The notes: a model not told the origin generated them from the letters alone. Counted from the stretch's first letter, positions 27,123-37,019 are shown. The stretch: 64,000 nt of DNA from Xanthocytophaga flava (GCF_030068545.1 NZ_JASJOR010000003.1:421066-485065); one strand, 5' to 3'. Made by a program: numbers and translations.

Positions 27123-27255
27123 TGTCCTTCTGAAAGAATCCTTTGGCAAAGTTAGCGGCCTTTGGGTTTGGAGATACTTATTTTTCTCAGAACCCAGGCA
27201 TGGCTCTATTTGTCACACGTGTTCCGTCGTGGCGGAAGTTTCTTTCAGAAGGACA
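27123..27255 (-). repeat. Family A interspersed repeat, inverted copy A3
   Basis: TGTCCTTCTGAAAGAA (27123-27138) and TTCTTTCAGAAGGACA (27240-27255) are perfect inverted ends. Read on the minus strand, the core shows GTGTGACAAATAGAGCCATGC and AAAGGCCGC, so the copy is inverted relative to A1. It is 133 bases, 19 more than the basic core, and the extra bases form a hairpin TTCCGCC-ac-GACGGAA-like between the end and GTGACAAATAGA, the same place as the insertion in A1. It lies between convergent gene ends. The gap 27014-27366 holds this copy and, at 27023-27045, a short inverted repeat (TATTCTC..GAGAATA). Confidence 0.82.
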
Positions 27256-27366
27256 GGGAAGAGGAATATTCTTTTCTGGGGACAAGAAGAGAATTTACTG
27301 CAAAAAAAAATTTTGCATGGAATAAACCGCAACACCTATATCAATCTGTAAATGATACACCATACA

Positions 27367-28311
27367 TTACAGATCCACTGTATAACCTATTTTCTGCTTA
27401 CTGGCATTATAGATCTCACCATTGGTTGCAATGTATATATAGTTCTTGTTCATATTATAGATCATAAAGGGATATTCTTCCCGATTGGATTTAATTAGTT
27501 TTCCAATCACCTTTACACTGCCACCTGTAGTTTTGATCAGATCCATTTGTGTAGTCAGATAATATTGATTCTCCGGATTGGAGTGAAATATAACTTTGCC
27601 TAACAAATATTTTGAGTCAATGGGTTGTACTGCTGCTACCTGTGAATCAGAAGAGGCAGACGTAGTATTTGTTCGTACATGGTCTGTGGGTGCACTCTTT
27701 TTCTGGGCAACCATACCCTCATTGGCTCTTTCCCATCCTACGGCAATGGCTTCCAGACGTGCTCGTTTGGGAGGATGTGTGACAGATCCTTTCTCTTCAG
27801 CCAGCATACTGATAGCTATCTGTGCTTCTGTTAAGGTCGCTCCCATTTTATGGAGGATAAAACCCGAAAACTCATCCGCTTCCAGTTCATTCGATGGGCG
27901 GCTGCCTTCTTCCAGCAGCGTATGTCCATTCAGATGGTGGCCGATTTCATGAGCTAGAATGCTGATCGCTGCCCAGTCTGTATGACACGCTTGTTGCATT
28001 TGGGACATAAAGTGCTGACTATACAGGATATACCGCTTATTGTCATAGATAACAGCTGCAGCATTCTCAATATTCACAGCTTTAATTTCAAAACGTGCCT
28101 TGAGTCCCATAACACTCATAATACGGGCAATAGCCTGACTCGTTTCCTCACTTGAGGTAAACTCGTACAAGTCGCCTGCAATAGGCTCTCCAAGATAGGT
28201 ACAATGATGATCTGTTTCGATGGCTAGTGGATACTGGCCATAGCTTTTACCAAAAGCATACAGGATAAAAAACAGACAAAAGAATCCTTTGCCTAAAGGG
28301 ATACGGTTCAT
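27367..28311 (-). CDS. M48-type zinc metalloprotease, secreted
   Basis: A zinc endopeptidase of the HtpX/Ste24 type, 314 residues, with a signal peptide or N-terminal anchor (FFCLFFILYAFGKSYG). The zinc site is HEIGHH (His121, Glu122, His125), and the third ligand is in NELEADEFSG (Glu143 region). RARLEAI is the usual downstream arginine motif. The C-terminal 80 residues form a separate small beta-rich domain with YLLGKVIF and ITYTVDL-like strands. It is probably periplasmic and acts on misfolded or secreted proteins. It stands alone, between convergent and divergent neighbours. Confidence 0.9.
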   Translation of the reverse strand: MNRIPLGKGFFCLFFILYAFGKSYGQYPLAIETDHHCTYLGEPIAGDLYEFTSSEETSQAIARIMSVMGLKARFEIKAVNIENAAAVIYDNKRYILYSQHFMSQMQQACHTDWAAISILAHEIGHHLNGHTLLEEGSRPSNELEADEFSGFILHKMGATLTEAQIAISMLAEEKGSVTHPPKRARLEAIAVGWERANEGMVAQKKSAPTDHVRTNTTSASSDSQVAAVQPIDSKYLLGKVIFHSNPENQYYLTTQMDLIKTTGGSVKVIGKLIKSNREEYPFMIYNMNKNYIYIATNGEIYNASKQKIGYTVDL

Positions 28312-28612
28312 AAAAAAGAGAAGAAAAGAATAGGAGTAGATCTATCTCATTTTTATCCTGGGTTTGGTGTGGTTACAATTGGATAACCCATTTTTAAAAG
28401 ATTTATTGTATCTGTATTTAAATAATGTATAAAAAATAAATTAACCTGACTGTCAGTGTTTTTCTTTGATCTGAGCAGGCAAAAGTCTATCCCTTCTCTG
28501 TGGCAATTTTTTAGAAAGAAAACAGGTCTGATCGTTTTTTGCTACATTGGTCGCACAACGCTGATACGTACAAACACTTAGGCGTTTATGAATGTCCTGT
28601 TTTTTCTATCCT

Positions 28613-28993
28613 ATGCATAAATCAAAATCACTGGCTGGGATTATCGGACCTACGTTGATTGTAATGGTAGCTTCCGAACTCAAGCTATGGAATCCTACTT
28701 TGTATGATGATCAGATAGTACCACTGATCTATCTGTCTGGTGTGTTGTTTTTTGTTGCCGGACTCGCCATTGTGCGTTCACATAACATATGGGTATTGCA
28801 TTGGCCGGTGGTGATAACCTTACTGGGGTGGTTAGGTATGGCTCTGGGTCTGTTGCGTATGTTCTTTCCGCAAGCCTATCAAGGTAATTTTAGCAATGAT
28901 ATCAGTGCTATGGTAGTTGAAATTATTCTGATTAGTATTGGTTTTTTTCTATCCTTCAAGGCCTATTGGCCACAAATAAGACAGGAGAAATAA
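28613..28993 (+). CDS. Four-helix membrane protein, unknown function
   Basis: A 126-residue protein with four hydrophobic helices (about 8-22, 38-53, 64-83 and 98-116) and MHKSKSLAGIIGP at the start. The earlier in-frame ATG at 28592 adds seven residues with no benefit. No motif was recognised; the family occurs as orphan genes in Bacteroidota as far as I can tell. Short polar ends suggest a simple inner-membrane protein. Confidence 0.7.
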   Translation: MHKSKSLAGIIGPTLIVMVASELKLWNPTLYDDQIVPLIYLSGVLFFVAGLAIVRSHNIWVLHWPVVITLLGWLGMALGLLRMFFPQAYQGNFSNDISAMVVEIILISIGFFLSFKAYWPQIRQEK

Positions 28994-29117
28994 AGTTTTT
29001 TGCAGCTATACTTCAAAGGTTTTTACTGCTAAGTAGAGAATTAGTAAGTCACTAATTGTTTATTTATTTTGCCTGCCTAATGATATAAACTAACATCTGA
29101 ATTAAAATAGTCTATTT

Positions 29118-29942
29118 GTGGAAGAGAAAAAAGCATTTGAGCAATTTGTTAAAGATGAACAGGCAAAGGTAGTAAACCAGTTTCTGAACCCTGAACATCC
29201 ACTGGTTAAACAACATGCCGATATACTTAACCTGATTAAACAGCGGATGCTGGCTGTAAGGCTACGCAATCGATATGCTGTTTCAGGCTGGGAGAAAGTG
29301 CAGGAAAAGATAGTTGATGAGCAGAATCTGAATTATATCCTCAAACCATGGTCTTTGCAGGAAATCAAGATCTATGAATCGGAACATGAAGTCCGGCTTC
29401 CCGATGAAGTAAAAGTATATCTAATGGAAATAGGTGAGGGCGGAGGAGGATATTTTTGTGGTGAGAAGCCCATTATAGTAGAGAGACGATATGATCCTAT
29501 TTATGCTATGAGATTGCCTTTTCCTATTACATCAGCCAAGATTCATGATATCAACCATCGTTGGGGAATAAAGGCTTGGGTTCCATTGGATAATGGTGCA
29601 GAACACAAGGAAGAGCTGGAAGAGCTTATCCAGTATCTGAAAAAGAAGAAGATACTACACAAAAATAATAGTCTGAGAGAATTATTTGCTCTTCCAGTAT
29701 TTCCGGATCGGGGATTCTGGTGTTTTGGCCTTGTTGCTGAACAGGACCCCTTGCTGGTAGTAATGAATGGAGAGTTCGAGGGAGAAGTCTGGATAGATTC
29801 ACTGCATTATGGTGTAGAAGACGGAGGTTATCTGGGACCTGCTACACCTGAACACCGAAAATTTTTATCCTTTATAGCAGGCAGCGTGCTGGCTAAGCTG
29901 GAAGGGGGAACAAAAACATCAGAGGTAGGAGATTGGTTGTAA
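29118..29942 (+). CDS. SMI1/KNR4 (SUKH)-like protein, GTG start
   Basis: A 274-residue soluble protein. The motif ILKPWSLQEIKIYESEHEVRLPDEVKVYL (about 78-105, split as W..EI..E...LP.E...L) is the hallmark N-terminal block of SUKH proteins, followed by EIGEGGGG. The C-terminal half has VWIDSLHYGVEDGGYLGP and a closing helix. SUKH proteins often serve as immunity proteins against polymorphic toxins, but no toxin is nearby. No ATG is available; GTG at 29118 is the first start after an in-frame stop at 29103. It converges on the LRR-transmembrane gene, with repeat A4 between. Confidence 0.8.
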   Translation: MEEKKAFEQFVKDEQAKVVNQFLNPEHPLVKQHADILNLIKQRMLAVRLRNRYAVSGWEKVQEKIVDEQNLNYILKPWSLQEIKIYESEHEVRLPDEVKVYLMEIGEGGGGYFCGEKPIIVERRYDPIYAMRLPFPITSAKIHDINHRWGIKAWVPLDNGAEHKEELEELIQYLKKKKILHKNNSLRELFALPVFPDRGFWCFGLVAEQDPLLVVMNGEFEGEVWIDSLHYGVEDGGYLGPATPEHRKFLSFIAGSVLAKLEGGTKTSEVGDWL

Positions 29943-30028
29943 GAGAAACATAAGGGATAGACTCGCTGTTTTTAGTCTAGGAAAATATGTTTCTTTTCTG
30001 GGTCTTTCTGCAATAATCTTCTCCTTGC

Positions 30029-30220
30029 TGTCCTCCTGAAAGGAACTCCTGACAAATAGAGTGGCGCTTGGATTTTGAAAGAAAGAATACTTTCCAGTCG
30101 GAAAGACTGCGAGTCTTGATCCAAGATCCTTTCAGAAGGACAAAAAAGGGCTTTAGAGCACAAAAAAGGCATTTTTTCCTAAAACTCTTAAAAATTGAAA
30201 AAGTTATGGGACAAGATAAA
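30029..30220 (+). repeat. Family A interspersed repeat, copy A4 with tail
   Basis: Inverted ends TGTCCTCCTGAAAGGA (30029-30044) and TCCTTTCAGAAGGACA (30127-30142) frame a 114-base core. Beyond the right end a tail of about 78 bases is shared with copy A5, including AAAATTGAAAAAGTTATGGG (30190-30210) and ACAAGATAAA. The copy lies between the convergent SUKH-like and LRR genes and fills most of that gap. Confidence 0.88.
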
Positions 30221-30242
30221 GGGGTTCTTCTGACATAATAAT

Positions 30243-31688
30243 CTATGGTTTGCAGTTGATAGTGCAGTTAGGTACAGGCTTTTCTATAATGAGTTCATTA
30301 ACGGATGGGTTCTTTGACCAGTAGTGTATCTGATAGCATTGATTTGGATATTTGATGTCCATACCTTCCTGATAGCGAATGTTACCGAAATAGAGTTTGT
30401 TGTTTACACAAAATTTATAGGTGATAACCTGACCTTTGGAATATCTTTTTTCAATAGTAACACCAACGCTGTAATAATTCTCTTTGGCTAGCTCTTGTCT
30501 GCTTTGCCAGTAGTATAAGTAACTATATCCTAAAAGGCTAAATCCTATAATTGAGAATAAGGCTTGAAAGAATTTTTTAGGATCTAAAAGAATTTCTTTA
30601 AGGGCTTTTTTTAGATGTTGTAACCGGATTTTAATCGATTGAGCTTTTTCTGTATTTTCCTCGTCTTCGATTTTAATCTTACAATCAGGAAGCCATGTTT
30701 TAATTTTTTCCTTTTCAGTCTCTGGAATAAAGTTGTTACGTAAGTCTAGAATTTGTAATTTGTCTAACTTAGCAATTTCAACTGGGAGTTGAGTTAATTC
30801 ATTGGTATGTAAATTTAGTTCAATGAGGTTGGGAAGGTTTCCTATATAATCAGGTAATATCTTTAACTTTAGCTCCTTTACATCCAGACAGGTTAGTTTT
30901 GAGAGGTTTTCTATTTCTTTTGGAAATGACCTTACTAATGTATGGCTTAGGGAAAGAATTTCCAGGTTTTTCAGATTGCCAATTGTGGAGGGTAAACTAC
31001 TAATATCATTAGAGTACAAGGATAACTGTTCCAATGCCATACAGTTGCCAATTTCTGAAGGAATGCATTGTAATTGGTTTGTGAATAGATACAAGTGCTT
31101 TAACTGGATACAATTTCCGATTGTTGAAGGAACAGATTGTAACTTATTTCTTTGCACATATAAATACTGTAGGCTGGTACAGTTTCCAATTTCAACAGGC
31201 AAGTCATGTAATTGCATAGCTGAAAGATCCAGCTTTTTGAGGTTCTGCAATAGCCCTATTTCAGCAGGCATAGAAGATATAGGATTCTCTTTCAATATTA
31301 ATTCCTGTAGTTTTGAAAGAAAACCAATTTCCGCAGGTATTTGAGTGAGCGTATTGCAAGAGAGATCCAGTACTTCCAGATTCACCAGATACTTAATCTG
31401 AGAAGGTATAAAATTCAATCTATTTAAGACCTCTCCTTTATTCTCTTTTGATAAGGAAAGTTCTTTTAATGTGTAAACCCTATGTATCCTTTTTGAAAAA
31501 GAGGACCTTGGGAAAACCATTTCTTCATTCTCTGTAATCCAATCGAAAATAGCATCAATATCATTTCGGAACTCCCTGATATCAATCTTCAGTGATTTGG
31601 CGAGTGCTAGCCCCTGTTGAACATTTTCCATTTGACCAGATTGTACTAGTCGCATTACATTATCTTTTTCGGTAGATTCTGTACTCAT
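30243..31688 (-). CDS. Leucine-rich-repeat protein with a single membrane helix
   Basis: A 481-residue protein. The N-terminal 80 residues are helical and polar (MRLVQSGQMENVQQGLALAK), with no signal peptide. Ten LRR units of the type LPxEIGNLxxLxxLxL follow (about 80-335). A membrane helix (about 375-395, FSIIGFSLLGYSYLYYW) and a short C-terminal beta-rich domain with four cysteines follow (VTIEKRYSKGQVITYKF, NCTINCKP). The N-in or N-out topology is uncertain. LRR proteins of this kind bind protein partners; none is evident. An ATG at 31703 adds five residues. Confidence 0.85.
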   Translation of the reverse strand: MSTESTEKDNVMRLVQSGQMENVQQGLALAKSLKIDIREFRNDIDAIFDWITENEEMVFPRSSFSKRIHRVYTLKELSLSKENKGEVLNRLNFIPSQIKYLVNLEVLDLSCNTLTQIPAEIGFLSKLQELILKENPISSMPAEIGLLQNLKKLDLSAMQLHDLPVEIGNCTSLQYLYVQRNKLQSVPSTIGNCIQLKHLYLFTNQLQCIPSEIGNCMALEQLSLYSNDISSLPSTIGNLKNLEILSLSHTLVRSFPKEIENLSKLTCLDVKELKLKILPDYIGNLPNLIELNLHTNELTQLPVEIAKLDKLQILDLRNNFIPETEKEKIKTWLPDCKIKIEDEENTEKAQSIKIRLQHLKKALKEILLDPKKFFQALFSIIGFSLLGYSYLYYWQSRQELAKENYYSVGVTIEKRYSKGQVITYKFCVNNKLYFGNIRYQEGMDIKYPNQCYQIHYWSKNPSVNELIIEKPVPNCTINCKP

Positions 31689-31881
31689 TGTCGATATTCG
31701 CAAAATAGAAGTGTCTCAACCTATTCTACTATAGATTTCAGTTAGATCTGCAAAGCAAGTTTACAAACAATATTCTGATTTCTACAGAATGGATAGGTGA
31801 GATGCGTTGAATATCTTCGAACAGGTTTTGTATTTGTGCGAGTAAAATCCTATACTTTCCAATACTGATAGATTTAAGCTG

Positions 31882-32679
31882 ATGAACCTGAGCAAGGACA
31901 TTCTTAATGCATTTGCTCTCAAGGGAGAGTGCATTCCTTTGTCAGGAGGGCAGCATACATCGGTTCGGGTTGGTGATTTTGTACTGAAGCCTATAGATAC
32001 TAATATCCTGTATTACGAATGGCTGCTGACCGTCTATAGTGCTATACATCCAAAAGGATACCGGTTGGCAAAGCCTGTAAAGAGTGAGCAGGATACGTTT
32101 GTGTACAAAGGCTGGTGTTGTACACGATATGAACCGGGTGAATTTATGAACGGAAAGCTACCGGAAAAGCTGGAGGTGGCGAGACTGTTTCATACTGATG
32201 TGGCAGAGTTACCTTTTCAGGATATGCCATCCGCAGATCACAAATGGGCAAAGGCTCATCAGATTGCCTGGCAAAAAGAAGACCTGCTCAGAGACATTAC
32301 AGGTGAGGCGTATACCATATTGGCAGACCTACTTTCTGGTTTGACACTACAGGACAAGTATTCTTTGCAGATTATACATGCTGACCTGGCTGGTAATATA
32401 TTTTTTGACGTTGCGTTACCTCCACTGATTATTGATTTTTCTCCGACCATAGCCCCTGTAGCGTATGCAGAAGCCATACTGGTATGTGACTCCATTGCCT
32501 GGCATGGAAGCCCGCTGGGAGATCTAAACTATCTTTCCCATTCTGAATTTACCAGAGAAATGATACTACGGGCGATTGTGTTTCGGTTAACGGTAGCTGC
32601 ACTATCTGTACAGCAGAATGAGAATGCGTTCAGTACTGAATACAAATGCTTTCAGCCTATTATACAGTACCTGACATAA
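31882..32679 (+). CDS. Aminoglycoside-phosphotransferase-fold kinase-like protein
   Basis: A small-molecule kinase of the APH/choline kinase fold, 265 residues. The nucleotide-binding region has LSGGQHTSVRVGDFVLKPI. The catalytic loop IIHADLAGNIFFD carries the HxDxxxxN Brenner motif. The magnesium-binding DFG equivalent is IIDFSP. The family includes members annotated as TIGR02569-like with unknown substrate. Length and motifs are intact. It stands alone, with its own gap of 190 bases before it. Confidence 0.8.
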   Translation: MNLSKDILNAFALKGECIPLSGGQHTSVRVGDFVLKPIDTNILYYEWLLTVYSAIHPKGYRLAKPVKSEQDTFVYKGWCCTRYEPGEFMNGKLPEKLEVARLFHTDVAELPFQDMPSADHKWAKAHQIAWQKEDLLRDITGEAYTILADLLSGLTLQDKYSLQIIHADLAGNIFFDVALPPLIIDFSPTIAPVAYAEAILVCDSIAWHGSPLGDLNYLSHSEFTREMILRAIVFRLTVAALSVQQNENAFSTEYKCFQPIIQYLT

Positions 32680-32863
32680 TCAGGTCTGGAATGAGGATGT
32701 GCATTGGTAACATGAACGTATACACTTTGTTCTATAGAATAGTATGTATTTAATTACAAAGTGAGGTTCTCTCAATTCTTGACTTTTTATTTATAGTAAA
32801 AGATTTCATTTTCATCACTATATAATTACAGCTACTTGATTTCATCATTTAAGTTCATCCCTT

Positions 32864-33358
32864 ATGGTAGGAACATTTCGTGTCAGAGAAGAAAATTGTG
32901 CTGCCTTTGCTTTCAGGCAGTTAAAAACTATAGCATTCATTCTTTTGGGATTAATAGTTGTATTTTCTCTTGTATTGCGTCTTATACGCTTTGATTTCTA
33001 TCTTTTACTTTTAGGGGGAGCTTTTGCGTTAGGCTATTTGGGCAGGATACGGTATGTGGGACTGTTACGCATTGGTTTTCTGGAAGACCGCATTCTGCAG
33101 ACCGTCGACACTACCCAAAGTAATGTATTGATAGAAGCATCAAGAGCCAGAAACAAAAGTCGGTACAATCAGAACGACGAGAAGGAAATCTTATTTGCCG
33201 ATATTGAGAGAATTGATTTTAAGGATAAGGATGTTATAGTGTATGGGAAAGGAAGTAATGGATTTTCTACCAATCATAAAATTACGATTCCATGTGAAAT
33301 AGAAAATTATGAACAAATCAAACAGGTTCTAAGCAGATGGAACGAAAAACAGGTATAG
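32864..33358 (+). CDS. Membrane protein with cytosolic C-terminal domain, unknown function
   Basis: A 164-residue protein. Two hydrophobic helices (about 22-42 and 46-62) form a hairpin. The C-terminal 100 residues are polar, with beta strands (EILFADIERIDFKDKDVIVYG) that resemble a bacterial PH-like domain, as in other short two-helix proteins. No family was firmly recognised. It leads a run of membrane genes with the same orientation (to 34437). Confidence 0.6.
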   Translation: MVGTFRVREENCAAFAFRQLKTIAFILLGLIVVFSLVLRLIRFDFYLLLLGGAFALGYLGRIRYVGLLRIGFLEDRILQTVDTTQSNVLIEASRARNKSRYNQNDEKEILFADIERIDFKDKDVIVYGKGSNGFSTNHKITIPCEIENYEQIKQVLSRWNEKQV

Positions 33359-33525
33359 ATATCCTTTGTAATAGTATAGGTCATACTTTTTGCAAGATAC
33401 CAGGGACGGCATAGAGTAATAGATTATAGTGATATGCTGGCACCTTTGACTAACTAAAGAAAAGTGCTCCACAGATACTTTTATCTCATCAAATTACATC
33501 TCTTCAAATACACTCCCTTGAATTT

Positions 33526-34023
33526 ATGGTTCTAAGCTCAGCTTTCTTATTTGCCCTTCTACTGGTGGCAGTGATTTCACTATTGTTTTACAGCTATCGA
33601 CGTAGTGGCAAGGGTATGGAAATCGTGCTGGTATTTCTTTTAGGACTTGTGATTGTCTGTGGAGGCATAACCTTGATGATCGCTACATTTGATTTTCTGC
33701 ATCCATCCGACAAAAAGCCTTTTACATTTATGGCCTTTCTGCTGATGTTTATCTTTACTGGTTTCTATTTTTCAGTGTATCAGGCTATTGTCTTTGCGGT
33801 TGTCAGACTGATCGCCGCTTTCTTCACAGCATCAAGAATCCTTCATATCCTAGGGGCTGTCTTGTTGGGAATTGGTGCACTGGTGTTGACATTTGTATTT
33901 ACTTTGTTTGCCTCTCATACAAAGGATTGGGTATTAGCTGTATTTAACACACTGGGTTTTCTGAGTGCCTTCCTGTTTGGGCTCTGGGGAATTCCCAGAT
34001 TGCAGGTTTTGAAGGAGGCTTAA
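33526..34023 (+). CDS. Polytopic membrane protein, unknown function
   Basis: A 165-residue protein with five strongly hydrophobic segments (about 3-22, 30-52, 64-95, 105-126 and 135-155) and almost no polar domain. No motif was recognised. It is followed 36 bases later by another membrane gene, so the two are probably co-transcribed. Confidence 0.65.
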   Translation: MVLSSAFLFALLLVAVISLLFYSYRRSGKGMEIVLVFLLGLVIVCGGITLMIATFDFLHPSDKKPFTFMAFLLMFIFTGFYFSVYQAIVFAVVRLIAAFFTASRILHILGAVLLGIGALVLTFVFTLFASHTKDWVLAVFNTLGFLSAFLFGLWGIPRLQVLKEA

Positions 34024-34059
34024 CGAAAAGTATATTGTGAAAAGAAAAACAATTACACA

Positions 34060-34437
34060 ATGGCTGATAAAGAAGTTTCCGAAGAGTTTCGGGTGGGACG
34101 AGTCGAAAGGGTAGCAGTAATAATCCTGTTATACTTTCTGGTTCTATATAGTCTAACCTATTATGATGACTGGTTAGTTAGTCATTTTCCCCAACACAAG
34201 GAAACAATGGAATTTCTCACAAAAGATTTTCTGTTTCATTCCAGTCTACCTCTCACAATTATTCTAGTGTATTGTGTAATGAAAAGCAATAATGTGATCC
34301 TTAAACTTATTGCGTTTATCCCGTGTATCCTCTTAAGTCTTGTGTCCTTACTACAATTTTTTATTCTCTTCACCTGGCTCTTGGATATAGCTACAAGCTC
34401 ACCAGCAGATCCCCCTATCGAAGAAAATTTTCCTTAA
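34060..34437 (+). CDS. Small membrane protein, unknown function
   Basis: A 125-residue protein with an initial polar segment (MADKEVSEEFRVGR) and three hydrophobic helices (about 19-35, 62-78 and 88-112). It ends in a proline-rich tail (SSPADPPIEENFP). No family was recognised. It is the second gene of a probable two-gene unit with the gene at 33526. Confidence 0.6.
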   Translation: MADKEVSEEFRVGRVERVAVIILLYFLVLYSLTYYDDWLVSHFPQHKETMEFLTKDFLFHSSLPLTIILVYCVMKSNNVILKLIAFIPCILLSLVSLLQFFILFTWLLDIATSSPADPPIEENFP

Positions 34438-34545
34438 ATATGAGTAAGACCAGATTTTCATCGTGGCATTTGTATAAAATAGACCACTTATTTAGGGTAG
34501 GATAGTAGATAAGAACAGAAAGAATAGTTAACTGTTAACTAACGT

Positions 34546-35007
34546 ATGATCTATAAAATAAGCCTTGTAATCTCAGGAGATAATCTGGTCCCGGAAAAAG
34601 TTATTGAAGGAACCTCAAAGGATTTTATTGTTGTATCTTATAACAGCCCCACTGATAGGAAATTTGCAGACAAGGAAGATTTGTATGGGTATGGGGTTAT
34701 AACATTCTGGCATACTAAGAAATTCGCAACGCGAGAAAATATACATACGTTCGAAGGAGAATATGTTGCGTTTATAGAGAATAATTTTTCATTGTTTACT
34801 CTGAATGGTGCAACGGACTTTGAATTATATATGGAAGTATATTATGATGGTGGACAATGCAACTTTGAAATTTTTGATAAAGATTTAGTAGCACGTTTGG
34901 CTAAGTTTAGAATATCTATTCCTGTTAGTGTCTATGTGTTAAGTGATTTAGAGCTGAATAAATGGATGAAAGAGATTGAACTAACATGGAGTGCTTCCTT
35001 AGATTAG
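34546..35007 (+). CDS. DUF4279-like hypothetical protein
   Basis: A 153-residue soluble protein. The opening SLVISGDNLVPEKVIE, the central ITFWHTKK and the closing ARLAKFRISIPVSVYVLSD match the layout of DUF4279 proteins (VPEEIT, W near the middle, L.ELG..LDIDIY near the end), but the match is by eye. Function is unknown. It follows the membrane genes on the same strand with a 108-base gap. Confidence 0.6.
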   Translation: MIYKISLVISGDNLVPEKVIEGTSKDFIVVSYNSPTDRKFADKEDLYGYGVITFWHTKKFATRENIHTFEGEYVAFIENNFSLFTLNGATDFELYMEVYYDGGQCNFEIFDKDLVARLAKFRISIPVSVYVLSDLELNKWMKEIELTWSASLD

Positions 35008-35091
35008 AAACCCTACCATGTTACTTTTTTGTCACACCACGACGTAATAACCAAAAAGTTACTATTCTCTGATCCTTCTACCAACAGGTCA

Positions 35092-35150
35092 AAGGCCAGC
35101 CTCGCGGGAAAAGATTGCCAGTGCACCTATACCATCTTTCGAGATTAACG
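35092..35150 (+). repeat. Family C repeat fragment, copy C3
   Basis: The stretch GGCCAGCCTCGCGGGAAAAG then ATTGCCAGTGCACCTATAC matches GGCCAACCTCGCGGGAAAAG and GATTGCCTACGCACCTACAC at 59114-59152. Weaker similarity begins near 35070 (TGATCCTTCT). Only the right part of the element is present. The rest of the 659-base gap 35008-35666 is AT-rich with no gene that I could see; it must hold the promoter of the beta-helix gene. Confidence 0.7.
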
Positions 35151-35666
35151 TTATCACAACTCTCTCTGTAACTTCTTTATTTTTATTTTTTAATACTTCC
35201 AACTTGATACAAATTATCAGATTGGACGTTATTCACTTATAAGTTTGGCGAATATACTGATTCTGTTTTCATCTTTTATACTACTGTCGTAGTACCCTAT
35301 TTTCTATCCATTCGACTACGTATCTGAGAAAATGTTTGGTTAATGCAATGTAACTATAACAGATTCAATAATGCCGGTGATTCAATATTTACAGAAAGTA
35401 TTCCTTATTTCTGAATAAGACTTTATATTTATTTTATTTTGAATGTGTGAAATAAAATAAAAGTATATTTACTAATGACATTGTTTCCTTTGTAAATCAA
35501 TCTGATACTAAAAGCTATTATAAAAAAGCCGTACTATCAGTTATCCCAACTGCCTACTCTGCCTTAAAAGTATTTTTTGTTAATTTTTAAAATAACGATG
35601 TGCAGTTAGGATCACACCTGTACATACAATCTCTCAGTTATGAAGCTTTACAAACACCTATCTCCT

Positions 35667-37019
35667 ATGAAAAACGTTCTTACGTTCTTTTTTGTCCTGT
35701 TACCCTTTACTTTAACAGCCAGAGACATTACTGTACCTCTGGGACAAAAGATTAGCACCTATGCCGCTCAGGCAAATGCGGGCGATCGACTGCTTCTACA
35801 GGCGGGTACATATGAGGATCAGGATTATATAACCTTAAAAGCAGGCATTAGCGTTAAGGGAGCGGGCAAAGACCGTACCCTCGTTAAAGTGAAACAATGG
35901 GCCTGGTATACCGGATTTTTTAACTTACGGGACACACCTGGTTCAAATGGTAACATTGAGATCTCAGATATGACACTGGATGGACAGAATGTGAGCTGGA
36001 GTGCTGTACGGAATGAAGAACTGGGAGCGATAAAGATACACGATATCATCATCCGCAATTTTTACAGAAGTGCCATAGAACTGGTAGGATATAAGTCAAC
36101 ATTACCTCTACAGAATATTGAGATTTATAACTTTCTGATTGAAAATAGTTCGAACGAAAATAATAGTAGTGCGAATGGCAATATCCAGGCCTATGGGTTC
36201 CTCAATAACATTATGATTCATCATGGAACGATCATACATAACAATGGAGATGAGTTAGATGATCCGCTTATTCCTCAGGAGGCCAGAGGATTTGGCAAGT
36301 CAGGTTATGCGATCAAATTCCAGGAAACCTACGATGCCGACAATGGCTATCAGGCAGTAACAGGAAAAATAACCAATAGCCGGTTTTATGCACTCAAAAT
36401 GGTTGCCAAAGCCACCAGCAAATTCAACGGGGGGTATACACCTACCATCAACTTCGAATTTTTTAATATAGAGACAGAAAACATTGAAATTTCAGACTGT
36501 GACTTTAACTCTGCACTAAGCCTGGAAAAGGAGAACAGCCGCAAGCCTGCCCTCTCCGCCTATGTTCGAAACAATCGGTTTAAAGTTATTCAGGGCGTTA
36601 GCTCTGTTCTCGAAATAGCCTTATCCAATGTGGTAGTGGAAGATAACGAATTTAACTGGCTGGAAAACAAAGTTACCAATGTATGGGGAGCGGCAGGTCA
36701 GTACAATGGCAAAACCACACTTCTGACAGGACAACGAATTCGCAGAAACAAATTTTTATTTTACAACCAAAATCCTATTTTGTTCCGATATGACAGCGCC
36801 ATCGGGGACTGGATATTTGAGTATAATACGATTATTGGAGGTAGCCCAACCGTACTGGGTTTTCAGGGCAGCACATCCGCAGGCAGTCAGACAGTTACAA
36901 TTCAAGGTAATACATTTCAGTATACCTTTACCCCTGTTGGGTATGTCAATACCACTGAAAGTGTTTCAAAACCTGCGGTTATCAATGTAAACAATAACAA
37001 GACAAATGCAGTAAATTAA
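35667..37019 (+). CDS. Secreted right-handed beta-helix protein
   Basis: A 450-residue protein with a signal peptide (MKNVLTFFFVLLPFTLTARD). The body is a parallel beta-helix of the pectate-lyase/chondroitinase-B fold. The first strand block is ISTYAAQANAGDRLLLQAGTY, followed by repeated turns such as NIEISDMTLDGQN, IKIHDIIIRNFYRSAIELVG and IEISDCDFNS. Such proteins are polysaccharide lyases or surface binders; no catalytic residues can be assigned. An upstream ATG at 35640 adds nine residues, but the start at 35667 gives a normal signal peptide. It has no T9SS sorting domain. Confidence 0.82.
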   Translation: MKNVLTFFFVLLPFTLTARDITVPLGQKISTYAAQANAGDRLLLQAGTYEDQDYITLKAGISVKGAGKDRTLVKVKQWAWYTGFFNLRDTPGSNGNIEISDMTLDGQNVSWSAVRNEELGAIKIHDIIIRNFYRSAIELVGYKSTLPLQNIEIYNFLIENSSNENNSSANGNIQAYGFLNNIMIHHGTIIHNNGDELDDPLIPQEARGFGKSGYAIKFQETYDADNGYQAVTGKITNSRFYALKMVAKATSKFNGGYTPTINFEFFNIETENIEISDCDFNSALSLEKENSRKPALSAYVRNNRFKVIQGVSSVLEIALSNVVVEDNEFNWLENKVTNVWGAAGQYNGKTTLLTGQRIRRNKFLFYNQNPILFRYDSAIGDWIFEYNTIIGGSPTVLGFQGSTSAGSQTVTIQGNTFQYTFTPVGYVNTTESVSKPAVINVNNNKTNAVN

